Source: Vanrija pseudolonga
Lineage: Eukaryota > Basidiomycota > Tremellomycetes > Trichosporonales > Trichosporonaceae
Direction: 5' to 3'
DNA length: 64,000 nt
Assembly (NCBI RefSeq): GCF_020906515.1
Contig: NC_085854.1
Coordinates: forward strand, 744,001 to 808,000
Shown: in pieces, positions 43,643-56,200 of the stretch
Layout: the number at the start of each line of letters is the position of its first letter
Numbering within the stretch: the stretch's first letter is position 1
Notes under the pieces: model-generated
Databases searched by the model: none
Told to the model about the DNA's origin: nothing
Seen by the model: only the letters and a program-made list of their open reading frames with translations
Made by a program: the position numbers and the translations under genes

Positions 43643-46111
43643 ATGCTGCACCAAGTCCGTGCGCCGAGCCCGTTCGACGCGGCAAGCCTCCCCCCGCGCG
43701 GCAGCTCGATCGCGGCCGCCGTCGCCGCGGCCGCTGCATCGACATCAACAGGCATCAAGCGCTCGTCGAGCGTGCCCCGCATGCCGCCGGCCGTCACGCC
43801 CCAGCCCCGCACCGCGTCACATCCGCCCATCTCGACGGCGTCCCGAAACGACCTCTTCAACACGGCCTGGGACGCGCCCACCCCGCCGCCCCCGCCGCGC
43901 CTCGACGTCTCGCTGCCGTCCCGCCGCAGCCGCACCCCGCCCCCGCCCGTCGTCGTCGACCATATCCCGCTCGCCACTAGCCCCGCGAGCCTCCCCACAT
44001 CCCCGGGTTACCTCTCCGCCGCGCCGTCCCCCACCTCGCCGCTTCGCCATAGCCACACAGCAACAGCGCCTGCCGCGACAACAATATCAAAAACGTCGAG
44101 CTTCTTCGCGTCCGCAGCGGCAGACACGCCCCCGCCAGCGCCAAAGCTCGCGCCGCCGGGTATCGGCTTAGGGCCGGCACCTACCCCATCGCCGTTATCG
44201 CTCAGCCGCGCGAGTTCGCTTCGCGCAAGGACATTACCCAGCCTCCCGTCGCCTCCCCCGCCGCCAGACGACGCAGCGGCACACGACGCGCTCTCCCCGC
44301 TCCACCAGAGCCCGAGCTTGCCCAGCACGTCGACGAGTGCTACCTGGCAGCCGCCGCGGCCCCCAAACGCAGACGACATCCAGCTCAGGCTGTACCCCGA
44401 GCCGGCGTACCTCCTCGGCGAGGGGCGCTACGCGCGGGCGTACCTCGGGTCGTACAAGCGCGTGGGGCGGTCCGGCGGCTGGACGCTGTGCGCTGCGAAG
44501 CGGCTGGCCGCCGACCGCGAGTCGCAGACCATGGGCCTGCGCGAGGCCTTCTTCCTCAACCGGCTCAAGGGGGAGCCGGCGGCGCGCGCGACCAGCCCGT
44601 TGAGGGAACGCGCGCACCAGCGCCAACGCCAGAACGCCCGAGGACGCGTGTATGTCGTCAAGTTGATTGCTGTCAAGGAGGACGGCGGGGACGAGGCGCC
44701 GCAGCGCGCGCATACGCGCTCGGCCAGCGACCAGGTCGACGGCGCACCGACAACCCCGTCCCGTGCCCTCCGGCACCGGAGCAGCACAATCTATGCGAAT
44801 GGGCGGCAGAGCGTGGATCTTGAAGCTGCGCTGCCGGCGCCGACGGCTAACGTCTCGCGGCTGGTCCTCGTTCTTGAGCATGCGCCGCTGGGATCCCTCG
44901 ACAGGCTGCTCCGCACCTCGCCTGATCTAGTAGGTCCCGAGCTGTGGGGCCGCTGGGCGCGCGAGGCAGCGGAAGCCCTCGAGTGGGTGCACTCGCGCGG
45001 CGTGGTGCACGCCGACGTCAAGCCGTCAAACCTGCTGCTCACCGACGACCTGCACCTCCGCCTGAGCGACTTTGGCTCGTCGCTCCTCATCCACCCGGCG
45101 CACCCGCCAACCGACGGCGTCGGCCTCGGCACGCTGCCCTTCTCGCCGCCCGAGCTCGTCGACCCCGCCGCGCCCTTCTCCTTCCCCATCGACGTCTTCG
45201 CGCTCGGCGCAACGCTGTACCAGTGCATCACTGGTCGCGAGCCGTACCGCGGCTGCCGAGGCGTCGAGATGATCCACCATGTGCGCAACGGCGGCCTGTG
45301 GGACTGGGAGGAGCGCGAGCGGCTGTCCAGAGTGGGCGAGGAGGTCGTGCCCGGCACTGCGGCTGGGTCGCCATATCCATCGGCATGGCGAGACGACAAT
45401 GCGCCGATAGCGATGCCCGACGCGACTCTTGTTCGCCGTGGTGGCTCGTTGCGCGTCCCAGGGCCCGGAGCGCGGCCCGCCCGGTCCGCCGCTGTGGCCC
45501 TCGACCCGCCATTCCACGTCTCGCCACCGAACGACGACAGGCCCGAACGGCCGGGCATCCACCGCGTCGGGTCGGCCGAGTCGATCAAGGCGAGCGACGA
45601 CCTTGCTGTATCCGATGCCGGCGACTCGCCCGCCGGCGCCAAGCTGTGGGCGGCGTGGAGACGGTCAGGGCATGGCATGACGCCGATCGAACGGCTCTTA
45701 CGAGGCGACGACGAGCCAGACCCAGCGCTCGCTGAGCCGGGCTCGCCTACGCCGATATCCCGCGCGAGCTCGCTCCGCTCCCCGACCGGCGCGGCGGGGG
45801 TCACGCGCTCGTCGTCGCTAGCGAGCCGGTCCAACTCGCTGCGCTCGCGCCGCTCGCCCACGTCCCTCCGCTCACCTACGAGCGCGCTCGACGCGCCCGT
45901 CGCCGTAGCCGTGGTGCCGCCACCCGACGCCGCAGCGTACGAGGACGGTGCGCCGGCCATGTTCTTCCTCGGCTCGCCGCCGACCCGCGTGCCGGACGAC
46001 GTGCGCGACGTCCTCCGCGCCATGCTCGATCCCGTCGCGAGCACGCGCCCCACGGCCGCCGAGGTCGTCGGTGCTTGGGACGAGCTGCGTGTCGGTGTGC
46101 CGGGGGAGTAG
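43643..46111 (+). CDS. Serine/threonine protein kinase with long disordered N-terminus and an insert before subdomain XI
   Basis: Single exon, 822 residues. Residues 1-245 are Ser/Pro/Ala-rich and probably disordered. The kinase domain starts near 250: LGEGRYARAYLG (glycine loop, 258-269), CAAKRL with the ATP lysine, LVLVLEHAPLGSLDRLL, then the catalytic loop HADVKPSNLLL (His456; the usual HRD is HAD), LSDFGSSLL (Asp476), GTLPFSPPEL and IDVFALGATLYQCITGREPY. After DWEERERL comes a disordered Ser/Arg/Pro-rich stretch of about 200 residues, and only then the final helix block VRDVLRAMLDPVASTRPTAAEVV. The domain thus seems split by an insertion. Catalytic residues are intact, so it is probably active; the pathway is unknown. 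Confidence 0.88.
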   Translation: MLHQVRAPSPFDAASLPPRGSSIAAAVAAAAASTSTGIKRSSSVPRMPPAVTPQPRTASHPPISTASRNDLFNTAWDAPTPPPPPRLDVSLPSRRSRTPPPPVVVDHIPLATSPASLPTSPGYLSAAPSPTSPLRHSHTATAPAATTISKTSSFFASAAADTPPPAPKLAPPGIGLGPAPTPSPLSLSRASSLRARTLPSLPSPPPPPDDAAAHDALSPLHQSPSLPSTSTSATWQPPRPPNADDIQLRLYPEPAYLLGEGRYARAYLGSYKRVGRSGGWTLCAAKRLAADRESQTMGLREAFFLNRLKGEPAARATSPLRERAHQRQRQNARGRVYVVKLIAVKEDGGDEAPQRAHTRSASDQVDGAPTTPSRALRHRSSTIYANGRQSVDLEAALPAPTANVSRLVLVLEHAPLGSLDRLLRTSPDLVGPELWGRWAREAAEALEWVHSRGVVHADVKPSNLLLTDDLHLRLSDFGSSLLIHPAHPPTDGVGLGTLPFSPPELVDPAAPFSFPIDVFALGATLYQCITGREPYRGCRGVEMIHHVRNGGLWDWEERERLSRVGEEVVPGTAAGSPYPSAWRDDNAPIAMPDATLVRRGGSLRVPGPGARPARSAAVALDPPFHVSPPNDDRPERPGIHRVGSAESIKASDDLAVSDAGDSPAGAKLWAAWRRSGHGMTPIERLLRGDDEPDPALAEPGSPTPISRASSLRSPTGAAGVTRSSSLASRSNSLRSRRSPTSLRSPTSALDAPVAVAVVPPPDAAAYEDGAPAMFFLGSPPTRVPDDVRDVLRAMLDPVASTRPTAAEVVGAWDELRVGVPGE

Positions 46112-46380
46112 GGTAGTGGGACAATGAGCAAGAACAAGGCGGCGTTCGACGACACCCACCCATTCCCGTGTCTTGTGAGCACCGCCCGCCCACCCCACAC
46201 GGCCTCATCGCCACCAAGCCCCCAACTCAAGCCCCAAGCCACCACCCACCGGCTACTGGCTGTACTTGTCTTGCTTGCCATTCCTTCTGCCATCTAATGC
46301 TCAAATGATGCCATGTTGTATACAATAGTGCTACAGTAGATGCTACAGTGTTGTACGTGCGCCGCGCGTGTGCCATGGGA

Positions 46381-47428
46381 TTAGAACCCAAAGATGTCGT
46401 CCATGGCATCGCGCTTCTTCTTCTTGGTCTTGAGCTTGGGCGTGGGCGCTGCGTCGGGTTTGGGCTTCTTGGCCTTGGGCGTGGGCATGTCGGGCTTTGG
46501 GCTGCCCACTGCCGCCTTGGCTCCAGCCTCGGCTTTTGGCTTCTTGGCCTTGGGCACGAGGTCCTCGCCGACAACGGCCGTGGGCTTGGGCTTCTTGACG
46601 CCCATATCGTCGGCTTTGGGCTTCTTGAGGCTGTCGTCGAGCTTCGGCTTCTTGACTTTGGGCGCGTCGTCGGCAGCGACGCCCTTGGGCTTCTTGGGTA
46701 TTGGCTCGCCGTCGACTGATTGCTTGGGCTTCTTGGGGGGCAGCACTGGGCGCGGCGACGCCGACGCCGAGGCGATCGTCGTGTCCCTGCTCTCTGCGCG
46801 GTCGGCGACAGTCTTGGGCTTGGGCGTCGCGCTGCCGTCCTCGCGGGGACGCTTGGGGCTCGCTGCGGCCGAGCGCTCGACACGCTCGCCGAGCTCGGCG
46901 ACGTCGAGGTCCCCAATGAGCGCGGGCACGACAACGGCAGCAGCAGGGACGGGCGTCTGCTTGCCGCCAAGACCCAGCACCGCGTCGTCCAGGCCCACGC
47001 TGCGCCCCAGGCCCAGCGCGACGGCGTACAGCCGCGCATAGGACGCGAGGAGCACCGTCTGCAGCGGCATGAAGTGGTGCAGCTGCACCATGCGGCGCGT
47101 CGCCGCGGCCGCTTTGACGAGGTTGGCTACGAACTGCGGGCGGTGAGCGGGGCACGCGCGAGATGGGGCAACGTACGACGGGCACGAGGGTGGCCAGCGC
47201 CGCCTTGTCGTCGGCGCCGAAGGCGGCGCCCACGCGCCGTGCCAGGCGGACCGCGCCGACGAGGTGCCGCAGGAAGAGCTGCGACCGGTGCTGGGCGCGG
47301 CTGCGCTGGAGTAGTGTGGCGAGCACGGCCGTCTCCGTCGACAGATGGAAGCCTACGCTGGTGTGTAGGCTGTACAGGTGGGCCGGGCCGGTCGCCGCTG
47401 GAACTACTGGTGCTGGCGCCAGCGACAT
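46381..47428 (-). CDS. RMP1: RNase MRP protein subunit Rmp1-like, nucleolar Lys-rich tail
   Basis: Exons 47428-47177 and 47133-46381 give 334 residues. Residues 1-145 form a helical domain like Rmp1/NEPRO: LATLLQRSRAQHRSQLFLRH (Rmp1 has LL..RNKNQHR..SWW) and later MVQLHHFMPLQTVLLASYARLYAVAL, matching the second conserved helix. From about 170 the protein is Lys/Pro-rich with repeated KKPKxD/PKPKKPK motifs (over ten copies) and ends KTKKKKRDAMDDIFGF, which is basic and suited to nucleolar retention. Rmp1 is specific to RNase MRP, which cuts pre-rRNA at A3. Yeast Rmp1 is about 200 residues, so the tail is extra. Converges on the kinase gene. Confidence 0.72.
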
Positions 47429-48122
47429 GTCGGATGGGTGATGCGGGATGTGCGAGCTGGCGATTGATAAGTTTTGGTCGGTATTGGTATTGATTGGTAC
47501 TGTGGTAGGCTCAGGGTGCGCGGGAGGGTGTTCCGGTGGGGACTGGCGTGGGCGGCGGTGGCGAGTGAGTGCGCTGGCGGGTCCGTTGGCGGCAATCATG
47601 CCGTCGTTGGTCGGTCGGTCGGCGGCGCCGAATGCGGCGAGCGAGCTTGTGCTGGGTGTAGTAGCGCTCGGCGTCGGCGCTCGCGCTGGCGCTGCAATCC
47701 GGCGGTGCCCTGCAGGGAGGTGAGTTGTGGTAGATTGAAACTGGGTAACTGAGTGAGTGTGTGAGTACCTTGTGCGTGTCGTGTCAGTCAGCAGTTCCCG
47801 CCGCCGCCGCGTCAGGCCTGAGTAAGTAACAGAGTTTGGCCCTGTGGTGGGTGGATGCTGCTGCTGCTGCAGCAGCGGCGCCGCGCTGCACCCTGTAAGC
47901 ACATAGTTGCGCGCGGCACGCACAGTGAGAGAGAGCTCGGTCGGTCGAGAGAATGCACACAATTGATACAGTGTCGAGTTGCACGTCGACACACTCACAC
48001 CATAGCCCACCACCACGCGCCTTTCATTCCACCCGCGCCGGCATCCTCGTCTCTCTCTTTTGCTCTCCTCTCCATCATCGATTCCATCTCGTCACGACCA
48101 CCCGCATCCACCCGCCGCTGCA
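47429..48122. promoter_or_regulatory. Divergent promoter region between RMP1 and kelch gene
   Basis: About 690 bp between divergent starts, with CTG/CAG-rich runs near 47855-47880. No gene inside. Confidence 0.45.
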
Positions 48123-51057
48123 ATGGACTCGAACGGTAAGCCCCCTTACCAGCCAGCGCGCTCGTCCTCGCCGGTTGCAACACCCCCCTCACGTGGCTGC
48201 TGCTACTGCTACGCGTCGATGCAGCAAGCCCGCGAGCCGCGTTGCAGCCACCCCACCCCACCCACCCCAACTAGTTACCCCAGACCCACACCAGCTTGTC
48301 GCTTGTCGTCCTACGGCTGCAGGCTGCGGCTACTGCTGCACGGCTCAACGAGGATGCGACGCGCCATGCGCCTGCGCACCAGTGCCAGTGCCAGTTGCCA
48401 GCCAGCCCGGCCCCGCCAACAGCCCCCCCCCCCGTCGCCCCTTCGCCCCTTCCCCCTCCTTCCTTGCACCCTTCCCCCCCTTTCCTAATCTAGGCAATCC
48501 TCCGCGTAGCACAACGCACCACCACAATACGCCGCCCACACCACTCAGTCACTCTCACGCGTGCACCACCATCTCGCGCGTCCCTTTTACTCCTCCTTTA
48601 CCATCCCACTCATCCACACTACCCGCATCCACCACCCACCACCATCCCTCCTGACCTACCCACAACGCTAACCACCACCATCACCTACAGGCAGGCAACG
48701 CGCATCCCTCCCAGGCTCGTCAACATTTCGCAGGCTGCCAACCCTTACCCGCTCCCCGTTCCGAAGGACAGACAAGGGATCCTCGCCCTCGCCAGAACCC
48801 ATTGCCGAAGCCAACGCAAACGCCAACAACGCCGCTAGCACGTCGGCATCGCGCGGGTCAACCTTTCCATCACTGGCTCGCGTCGTCGTCGACGACTCGT
48901 CGCTTTCCTCGGCTCTCTTTGGCACGCCGATCCCACCGATCGCCGAAGACCCTAACTCGGCGTCGGGCTCGGCACCTCCTTTGCCAGCTAGCTCGACTCC
49001 CAACCCACGCGCAAGCGCAGCACTCGGTGGCCTAGGCTCAACCTCGGACCTCGCTGGCATCGCCGCAACCCCGCCGCAAGCAATCTCGGGCTCGCAGAGC
49101 TTGTACGGTTCGTCGTCGCCCCTCGTCGCCTACCCCTACAAGCCGGCCGCGAACCGCACCCCACTGCCCCACTCGTCGCCGCTCGCAACAGTAAACGTCA
49201 ACGCAGCAGCAGGCGCGTCGCCAGCAAACTACGACCTCGAGCCCATCACCTACCCCGCGCACTTGGCCCAGCGGAGACCACCTGGATCCAGCGCGTCTCC
49301 CCCACCACACGGCGCTTCGTCGGCTGCAGCCTCGCGCTCACCATCGGGCTCGAGCCCACCGCCCAACATTACCTCAATCTCCCCGCTCCCGGCGACCACG
49401 CCGGTGCCCTCTGCATCCGCCCCTGCTACGTCCCCCGTGGCGCCGGCCGTCCCAGCCCGCTCCGCTCATCGCTACCGCGACTTTACTCTTGGGTCGACCG
49501 GACTCGTGTCGGCCATGAACCTCACGACCCAGAACCTCACTGCCCACCAGGCTATCCAGAATGGTGTCAGCAGTGCGCCATCTTTGAGAACGCTGGCAGC
49601 CGTAGGCGAGAATCAGCAAACAAGACGAGTCAGCTCGGCGCGCCAGCCGTCCAACCCTTCCCAGGACGACAAGAGCGCAAAGGTGCGAGAGGCGGCCGCG
49701 GCAGCAGCCGCAGCTACTGCTGCAGCCAACGCCGCCGCAGCCACCTCGAACGGCCTTTCCCTCGAGCCTCTCCTTCCTTCCGGCAAGGTTCCCCGCGCAC
49801 CGCCAAGCGAAATGTACTTTGCGCCTATACCTGCGCACGGTCGCCCGCCCGCTCAGCCGATCCGTGCGCATACTGGCACGCTCGTCGATGACAAGATCTG
49901 GGTCATTGGCGGCGTCGACTCAAAGTCATGCTGGCGAGGAGTGGCCTGCTTTGACACGGAATCATACCACTGGACAATGATTGAGACGTTTGGTGACGCT
50001 CTCCCACCATTACGCGCTCACACGACCAACATTGTCGGCAATACCCTGTATCTCTTTGGTGGAGGCGACGGCCCGACCTATTCGAATGACGTCTGGGCGT
50101 TTGATACGATCTCGCATCGCTTCTCGCGCCCGGAAATCACCACGCCAAGGGACAAGCACCCACCGCCACGACGCGCTCATACCGCGCTCCTGTACCGCAA
50201 CTTTATTGTCGTTTTTGGCGGCGGAAATGGTCAGGCGGCACTCAACGACCTCTGGGCCCTCGACGTGTCGGACCCCGACCACCTCTCGTGGCATGAGTGG
50301 ACGACGCATGGTGACATTCCGCCAAAGAAGGGTTACCACTCGGCCAACCTCGTCCAGGACAAGATGGTGGTGTTTGGTGGCAGTGACGGCCACGCGAGTT
50401 TCGGCGACGTACATGTGTTGGACTTGCGTAAGTGTAGCCAGAGGGCCGAGGGCGACGCGCGGCGGTCATGCGTCACCACCACACAGCGCACCACATGCTG
50501 ACACGCTGCCCAGAATCCCTGGAATGGACACACATCGACGTCTCGCCGCAGCAGAACCGCCTGTCGCACACGACCTCGCTCGTCGGCAACTTCTTATACA
50601 TCATCGGTGGCCACAACGGCCACGCGTACGCCCAAGACGTGCTCGTGCTGGATCTGTGTAAGTGGAGCGCAGCCTGGCGTGATGTAAAGGCCGCGAACTA
50701 GGGCTGACGCCGCACGCAGTGAACTGGCACTACGAGTACAAGTCGCCGAAGGGCCTGCCACCACCTGGACGAGGCTACCACGTCGCGGTGCTTCACGATT
50801 CCCGTATCTGGATCAGTGGCGGCTACAATGGCGTTGAAGTGTATGACGACGTCTGGGTTTTAGAACTCGGAGCAGGGTCATACTTGACCCAAGTGGTGAG
50901 TTTAGCAATCCGTCACGCGCACCCCTCTGCGGCATTATGCTGACCCTCCTAGGCCGACTTTCAACTCGACGAGAAGAAGGTGCCCCACAAGGATAAAGAC
51001 GGCAAGCCTGTATTTATCGCCGCGCCAGGACATGTGCGCAACGGCAACCGGATCTAG
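48123..51057 (+). CDS. Kelch-repeat protein with a long disordered N-terminus
   Basis: Exons 48123-48135, 48691-50427, 50514-50657, 50720-50895 and 50953-51057 give 724 residues. The first coding exon holds only four codons and one base; a 555-nt intron follows. Residues 1-397 are Ser/Pro/Ala-rich with an Ala run (EAAAAAAAATAAANAAAA). From about 398 come five or six kelch repeats: KIWVIGGVDSKSCWRGVACFD, LYLFGGGDGPTYSNDVWAFD, FIVVFGGGNGQAALNDLWALD, MVVFGGSDGHASFGDVHVLD, FLYIIGGHNGHAYAQDVLVLD, RIWISGGYNGVEVYDDVWVLE. This is a beta-propeller, probably for protein binding, as in Tea1/Ral2-like polarity or signalling proteins. A specific orthologue cannot be named from sequence alone. Confidence 0.9.
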
Positions 51058-53206
51058 GCAGAAGCGTCGCGTGCGTTGCGGCCTTGTGCCTGAGACGTGG
51101 GTTCGAGGCTAGTGTGCGTGGGCACAGCGCAGGGTGGCGTAGTCTGGCGCGGTTGGCCCGGGCGCGACTGGTGCAACTGGGCGCAACACGCGCGCGCGCG
51201 TGAGCGCGAGACATGTGTGGACCGGATATGCGGACGGATGGACGGCGTACTGCGAACGATGGACGGTCGAGACGAGGCGGGGCGAGTCGCGAGTTTGGCG
51301 GCTTCAAGCCGCCGCCCCGTGCCATGATCATCTGATGCTCTTTTGATTTGGGATTCATGCTGGTTATTTGGTGGACGCCTGGCCGCGTACCGCGTACGCT
51401 GGTTTACACGACTTTTTTTTTGACTCCTCCTATTATTAATGCATGTCATCTTGTGTATGAAGTGTGTGTGTGTCAGATCTGGATGTAAGACATGTGACGT
51501 GCGCCGAGACGACCGAGACTGGAGCGAGGCCAACTGACGGCTGGGCGGGAAACTAGACACAGTGGGCCAGGCTGGGCTACGGGACTGGGAACTGCTTGGT
51601 GTGGTGGTGCTGTGCATGCCTCGGTGTGGATGGGGTGCGGGCAAGGTGGACGGCTTGCGGGTGCCATGCTCGGTCTTTGGTGGACGGGACGGCGGGTGGG
51701 TGGGGTGTGTCAGTCAAAGTCAGTGATGGAGGCTAATGTCCGGGGTGGACGCCGCGGGCTAAATGAGTGGGTGGGCCGGTGTGGAGCGAGAGGAGGCCGA
51801 TGATGACGCTGCCTAGGTTGGTTGCGGCGCGTCAGTCAGTGGGCGAGCGGCTGTAGGTGGCAGTCAGTAGGTAGCAGCAGCAGCGGCAAGCGGCAACCGT
51901 CAAGCGTGGACGGTGGTGGGCGGCATATGCACGGCATCGAGGCATCGCGGCGCGCGCGCGGCGTATTCATGTCCTTGTCCGCTTGTTGCAGTGGTGGTGC
52001 GGCCTCGCAGTGCGCAGCGTCAGTGCGGCGGCAACAACCCGGCGTACCCCCCGGTCGGCAGTCGGGGCGTGGGTGTGGGCCGTGGTGGGTCGTGGGCGAG
52101 GCGAGGCGAGGCGAAGTGGTGCCTCGCGCGCGCATTCTGGGCACGCATGCACTGTGGTCTGTCGTCGAGGCGCTCGCTCGCTGCATGCCTCGTCTCGTGC
52201 ATGCATCGGCTCGCCCGTTCGGACACTGGCCGTATGCAGCTTTTCGCACCTCGTCCTTGTCCTCGTCCTGCTGCTCCTCCACTATTGCCTCGGTTCGCGC
52301 TCGGTTACTAGGACTCCACCACGCTCGCAGCGCGCATTAGGGTAGCTGTATACCTCGCTCGCTCGCTCGCTCCACCGCCGTACGCGAGTTTACGTCGCTT
52401 GCTTGCCGCCGTCCGTCGGCCATTGTTTGCCCTTGTCGCCTCCACATCGCCCGACCACCGAACGAGCCGGGCACCCAGGCAGGCAGGACAAAAAAAAGCC
52501 AAGCGCAAGCCGAGGGTCACAGGTCGGACTTGGCCGCCCCGCCGCCGTCATACCGCCCAGGCCGACGCCTTTTGTCATCATCGACGACCGACGAGCGAGC
52601 GACGAGCGACGAGCTGCACTGCATTGCTTGCAGCTTGACGCTTGCCTAGGCGCACTTGCGACAGGAACAAGCTTGCACTACTTTTGATCCGTTACAATCC
52701 ATCCGACCTGGTCTATTGTGAGTCGTCGTCTCTCGTCTAGGTGCCTCCTTCTGGGTGTTGGCTGGCCAGCCGGCCCACCCGCCGTCGGCCATGTGACGCG
52801 CGAGGCAACAACTGGCACCTGCAGGTGCTGCTGCTGCTGCTGCTACGGGCGGCAAAACTGCATACCCCAATGCTCGTTGCTGCTGCTGCTCCATCATCAT
52901 CATCATCGCAACGAGCAGCACGGCACTGCGGCGACAAAGGGCATCTTTGCCTTCTTGCACACTGCGCGCGCGCACACACACACGCACCGAGCAGCACACC
53001 GCCGCCCAGCCCCGCACCACCGCCGCCGCCGCCACCAGCAGCCCCGCCCAGCCCACCCACCAGACCCACCGTTGCTTCGCGCGCTCCCACCCTCCCATAA
53101 TAATACACACTCCACCTCGCTTCCACCACTGACACACAAATTGCCTCTTAAATAGCATCAGCAGCGACAGAATCAACTTCAACACTACTCTACAACCCAC
53201 CCACCC
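51058..53206. other. Long intergenic region and 5' leader of the RING gene
   Basis: About 2.15 kb without a recognisable gene. Frames on both strands are biased and short. It has CTG/GCT runs near 52826-52844, CAT-type repeats near 52892-52905, and CA-rich segments near 52970-52985. The promoter of the RING gene must lie here. Confidence 0.5.
52718..53155 (+). other. Possible 5'-UTR intron of the RING-H2 gene
   Basis: GTGAGT at 52718 and TTAAATAG ending at 53155, with a branch-like CACTGAC about 25 nt before the end, lie upstream of the start codon at 53207. It is a reasonable leader intron but would need transcript data. Confidence 0.3.
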
Positions 53207-56200
53207 ATGCCGCCGGCCATCGACATTGTCGGCCGCGCGCCCCTCCTCACCCCACCAGCAGCAGCAGCCACTGGCGCCGACTCGCTCTCCGCCTCGCCGG
53301 TCGCTTCGCTGTCGTCAGCAGGCTCGATGAGCGAGGTGTCGAGCGCGCTCGGCGCGACGGGTGGTGTTGGCCGCTCAGCTGCGCCATTCGACGCCCTCTC
53401 GCTCAACGCCGCCGCGGCCCGCACGCCGACTTCGCTGCCCGCCGCCGTGACGCCAAGCACCACCTGCGCCGCAGCGCCGCCCGCTCCACACCACCCACAA
53501 CAGGCACCCTCGCCCTCATCGTGGGCGGCGTGCGTGCGAAAACGCGTCAATGTCGACGTTGACCAAGACGACTTGGCGCAGGCAGGCCCGTCAACAGGCC
53601 CAAAGCGCCGCGCTTCGCCTTCAGGCGAACCCATTGCTATTGACCCGACGGCTTCGCCGCCCGCCCGCTCCACCCGTTCCTCGGGCCGACACGGCGCCTC
53701 TGCACGCACGCAACAACAGCAACAGCAACACCAGCAGCAGCAGCATTCGCCGCGCTCGCCAAGAACGTCACCACGTGCCACCTCTTCGGCGTCCCCCCGC
53801 TCAGTCCACTCGTCGTCCCCACCACACCACCGCCCGGTGCTCCCAATGCCCGCCTCGGCCAGTGCTCCGACGGTCGCCATGGCCCCGAGCTCGGCGACGC
53901 CACCCGATCGTCCGCCCCGTGCATTTGGCCCTACATCGTACAATGCGTTCGATTACGCCTTCCCTCCCCAGCGCCAAGATCCAGTACAGGCTGCGCCAGC
54001 GCCTGCAGCACCACCAGCTGTTTCTGCACCTCCGCCGGTACCCTCACTCAGCATCAACGGCTGGACCGGTGGCCTCGACCAGAACGGATTCTTTGGAAGG
54101 GCCGCAAGACTCGGGAATCGTGTAGGAAGCAGCCACTCGCCTCTAGCCCCCGACGTCATCGACGACTGGGGCTTGTTGACAGAGATGGGTCCAGTCAGTC
54201 GCACCGAGCTCAGCTCAGTCACACCCACCGCAACAAGGCCGGTTCCCGCCGCAACCGTCACCATGCCCAGGCCCGCAGACCCAGACCGCATTCGTCGCGA
54301 TGTGATCCTCAGCATGAGACGCTTGAGAGCCGCGCAACAGGCCCTCGAGGGCGCAGGCTGGGGCTCGGGGGCAGCGCCAGCGGCGGCTAGGCCAGGCGCA
54401 TCGGTCGACAACACCACGGACCTGCGCTCCCTGGCCCCACTCACCCCAGGAGAGATCGAAGCGTACAGACAAGAGCTCGTCACCATGGGCAACTCGCCCG
54501 CCGACATGCGCAGAAGACAGGTCATGCAGGGTAGATTCCTTGCGACCGCATCTTTGTTGCATCCGCTCGCGGCCGCGTCTCGCCTCCCACATGCCCCCAG
54601 GGAGCAGCAGCAGCAGTCACAGCAGTCACAGCAGCAGCAGGCACATCTGGCACCGCAGTTGGCCACTGCCTTCTATCCCGAGGCCCTCCCTCAGCGCAAC
54701 TCCTTCCAGTCGGCGCAGGCGTCGAACCTCCCACAGTCCTCACACTCGTCCCTTATGGAACGCACATCGTCTTTCGGTCGCTCAGCCCAGCCGAACCAGT
54801 CCAACCTCTTGGTCTGGCAGCAGCACCGTGCCCAGCGTTTGGCCGAAGCACTCCAGGGCGTGTCGGGAGGGGGTGGCACCGCAGCCAATGCGGTCAGCAA
54901 CGCCGCCGCACCCAACATCACGGGCTGGGTTATGGACCCGGCATTTGGCTACGCGAGCAACACCACGACTGCCGACAGGTCCGCTACCCAGGGCGACCGC
55001 GACAGGTTGAACGCCCTCGGGGTTCTCCCCGCCACAGATTGGCTGTCGCGCCTCGATGGTACGTTTGCGAACAATGACGCGGCGGCAGTCCAGACCCAGG
55101 CTCCGTCTGGTCTTGCAGCTCGCAGTGCTACGCGCCATCTCGCCACGCCGGCCGCCGCCCCCGCCCAGCCTGCACCCACTGGATCTCGTCTCTCGGCACG
55201 TAACCTCGCCGATTTCCGCCCCCGCGAAGAGCGCGCAGTTCCCACCAATATTGAGGACTGGCGCCGCCGCGTCCAGCCTCTCCCGACGGACACGGCGCCT
55301 GACCGCCGCCCTGCCTCTGTCCCTGCGCGCCCACACGTCCGTGACATGTCCGCGCGTATAGACCAGGACGTGACCATGTCGACGCGAGACGAAGCCACTG
55401 CCGCTACCCCAGCGACCAGGCCAAGCAACGAGGAAAGGGCCCCTCGCCTCCCCAGTGGCAACCCACTCTTGCGCGCCATTGAAGAGAGCGCCATTCGATC
55501 GGAGACCAACAGGTTTGCGGACGCTGCGGCCAACGGTGGCATCGTGCCGATCGACACGACAGAGTCGTTTGACCCCAACTACCGCGTAGACGCGTTCGGC
55601 CACCCGCGCCGCAGCGTCGACTTTGACTCGCACGCCCGGCAAAGTCTCGCCGAGCTCGCCCGCCACGCCAATCAGATTTCGGGTCTCGCCATGCCCCCAG
55701 TCCCAACACAGACCACCGAACGAACCCGTGAATCGTTCGCGCCTGGCCCGCGCGCTGGCAATAGCTTTGACACTGAATGGCTGCAGGGCGGCGCCTGGGT
55801 GCGCAGCGCGCGCCAGCGTCAAATGTTTGCGGCCCAAGTGGATGCCCAAATGAACGCCATTGGCCGCGGCAGTGGCCTCGACGGCGCGCACGCCGAGCCC
55901 ACAGCCTCGGGCTCGGCGCTCGACCCCCAGTTCTTCAGATCAGGTCCGCCCGTCGGCCTCATCTACCAAACCTCGGCTGGGGGACCTTATCACAGCCATG
56001 GCCGCCCTCTCCCTCTGCACGTCAATGCGGGGCCCTCGCTCCACACCAGACGCTTGCTCCCCATGGCCCTTCAGCTGACCATTACGCCCGAGATGGGCCC
56101 CAAGGAGCGGCAGCAGGTCGTGTGCCAGATCCTTCGCGTCATGCTCAGAATGGCCCCCGGTCAGCGCCGCAGCCTCGCGGCCAGCTGCCTCCGCCAGGTC

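Noticed and set aside
44791-46293. 500-codon minus-strand frame opposite the kinase
   Set aside because: Low-complexity shadow of the kinase gene, no domain.
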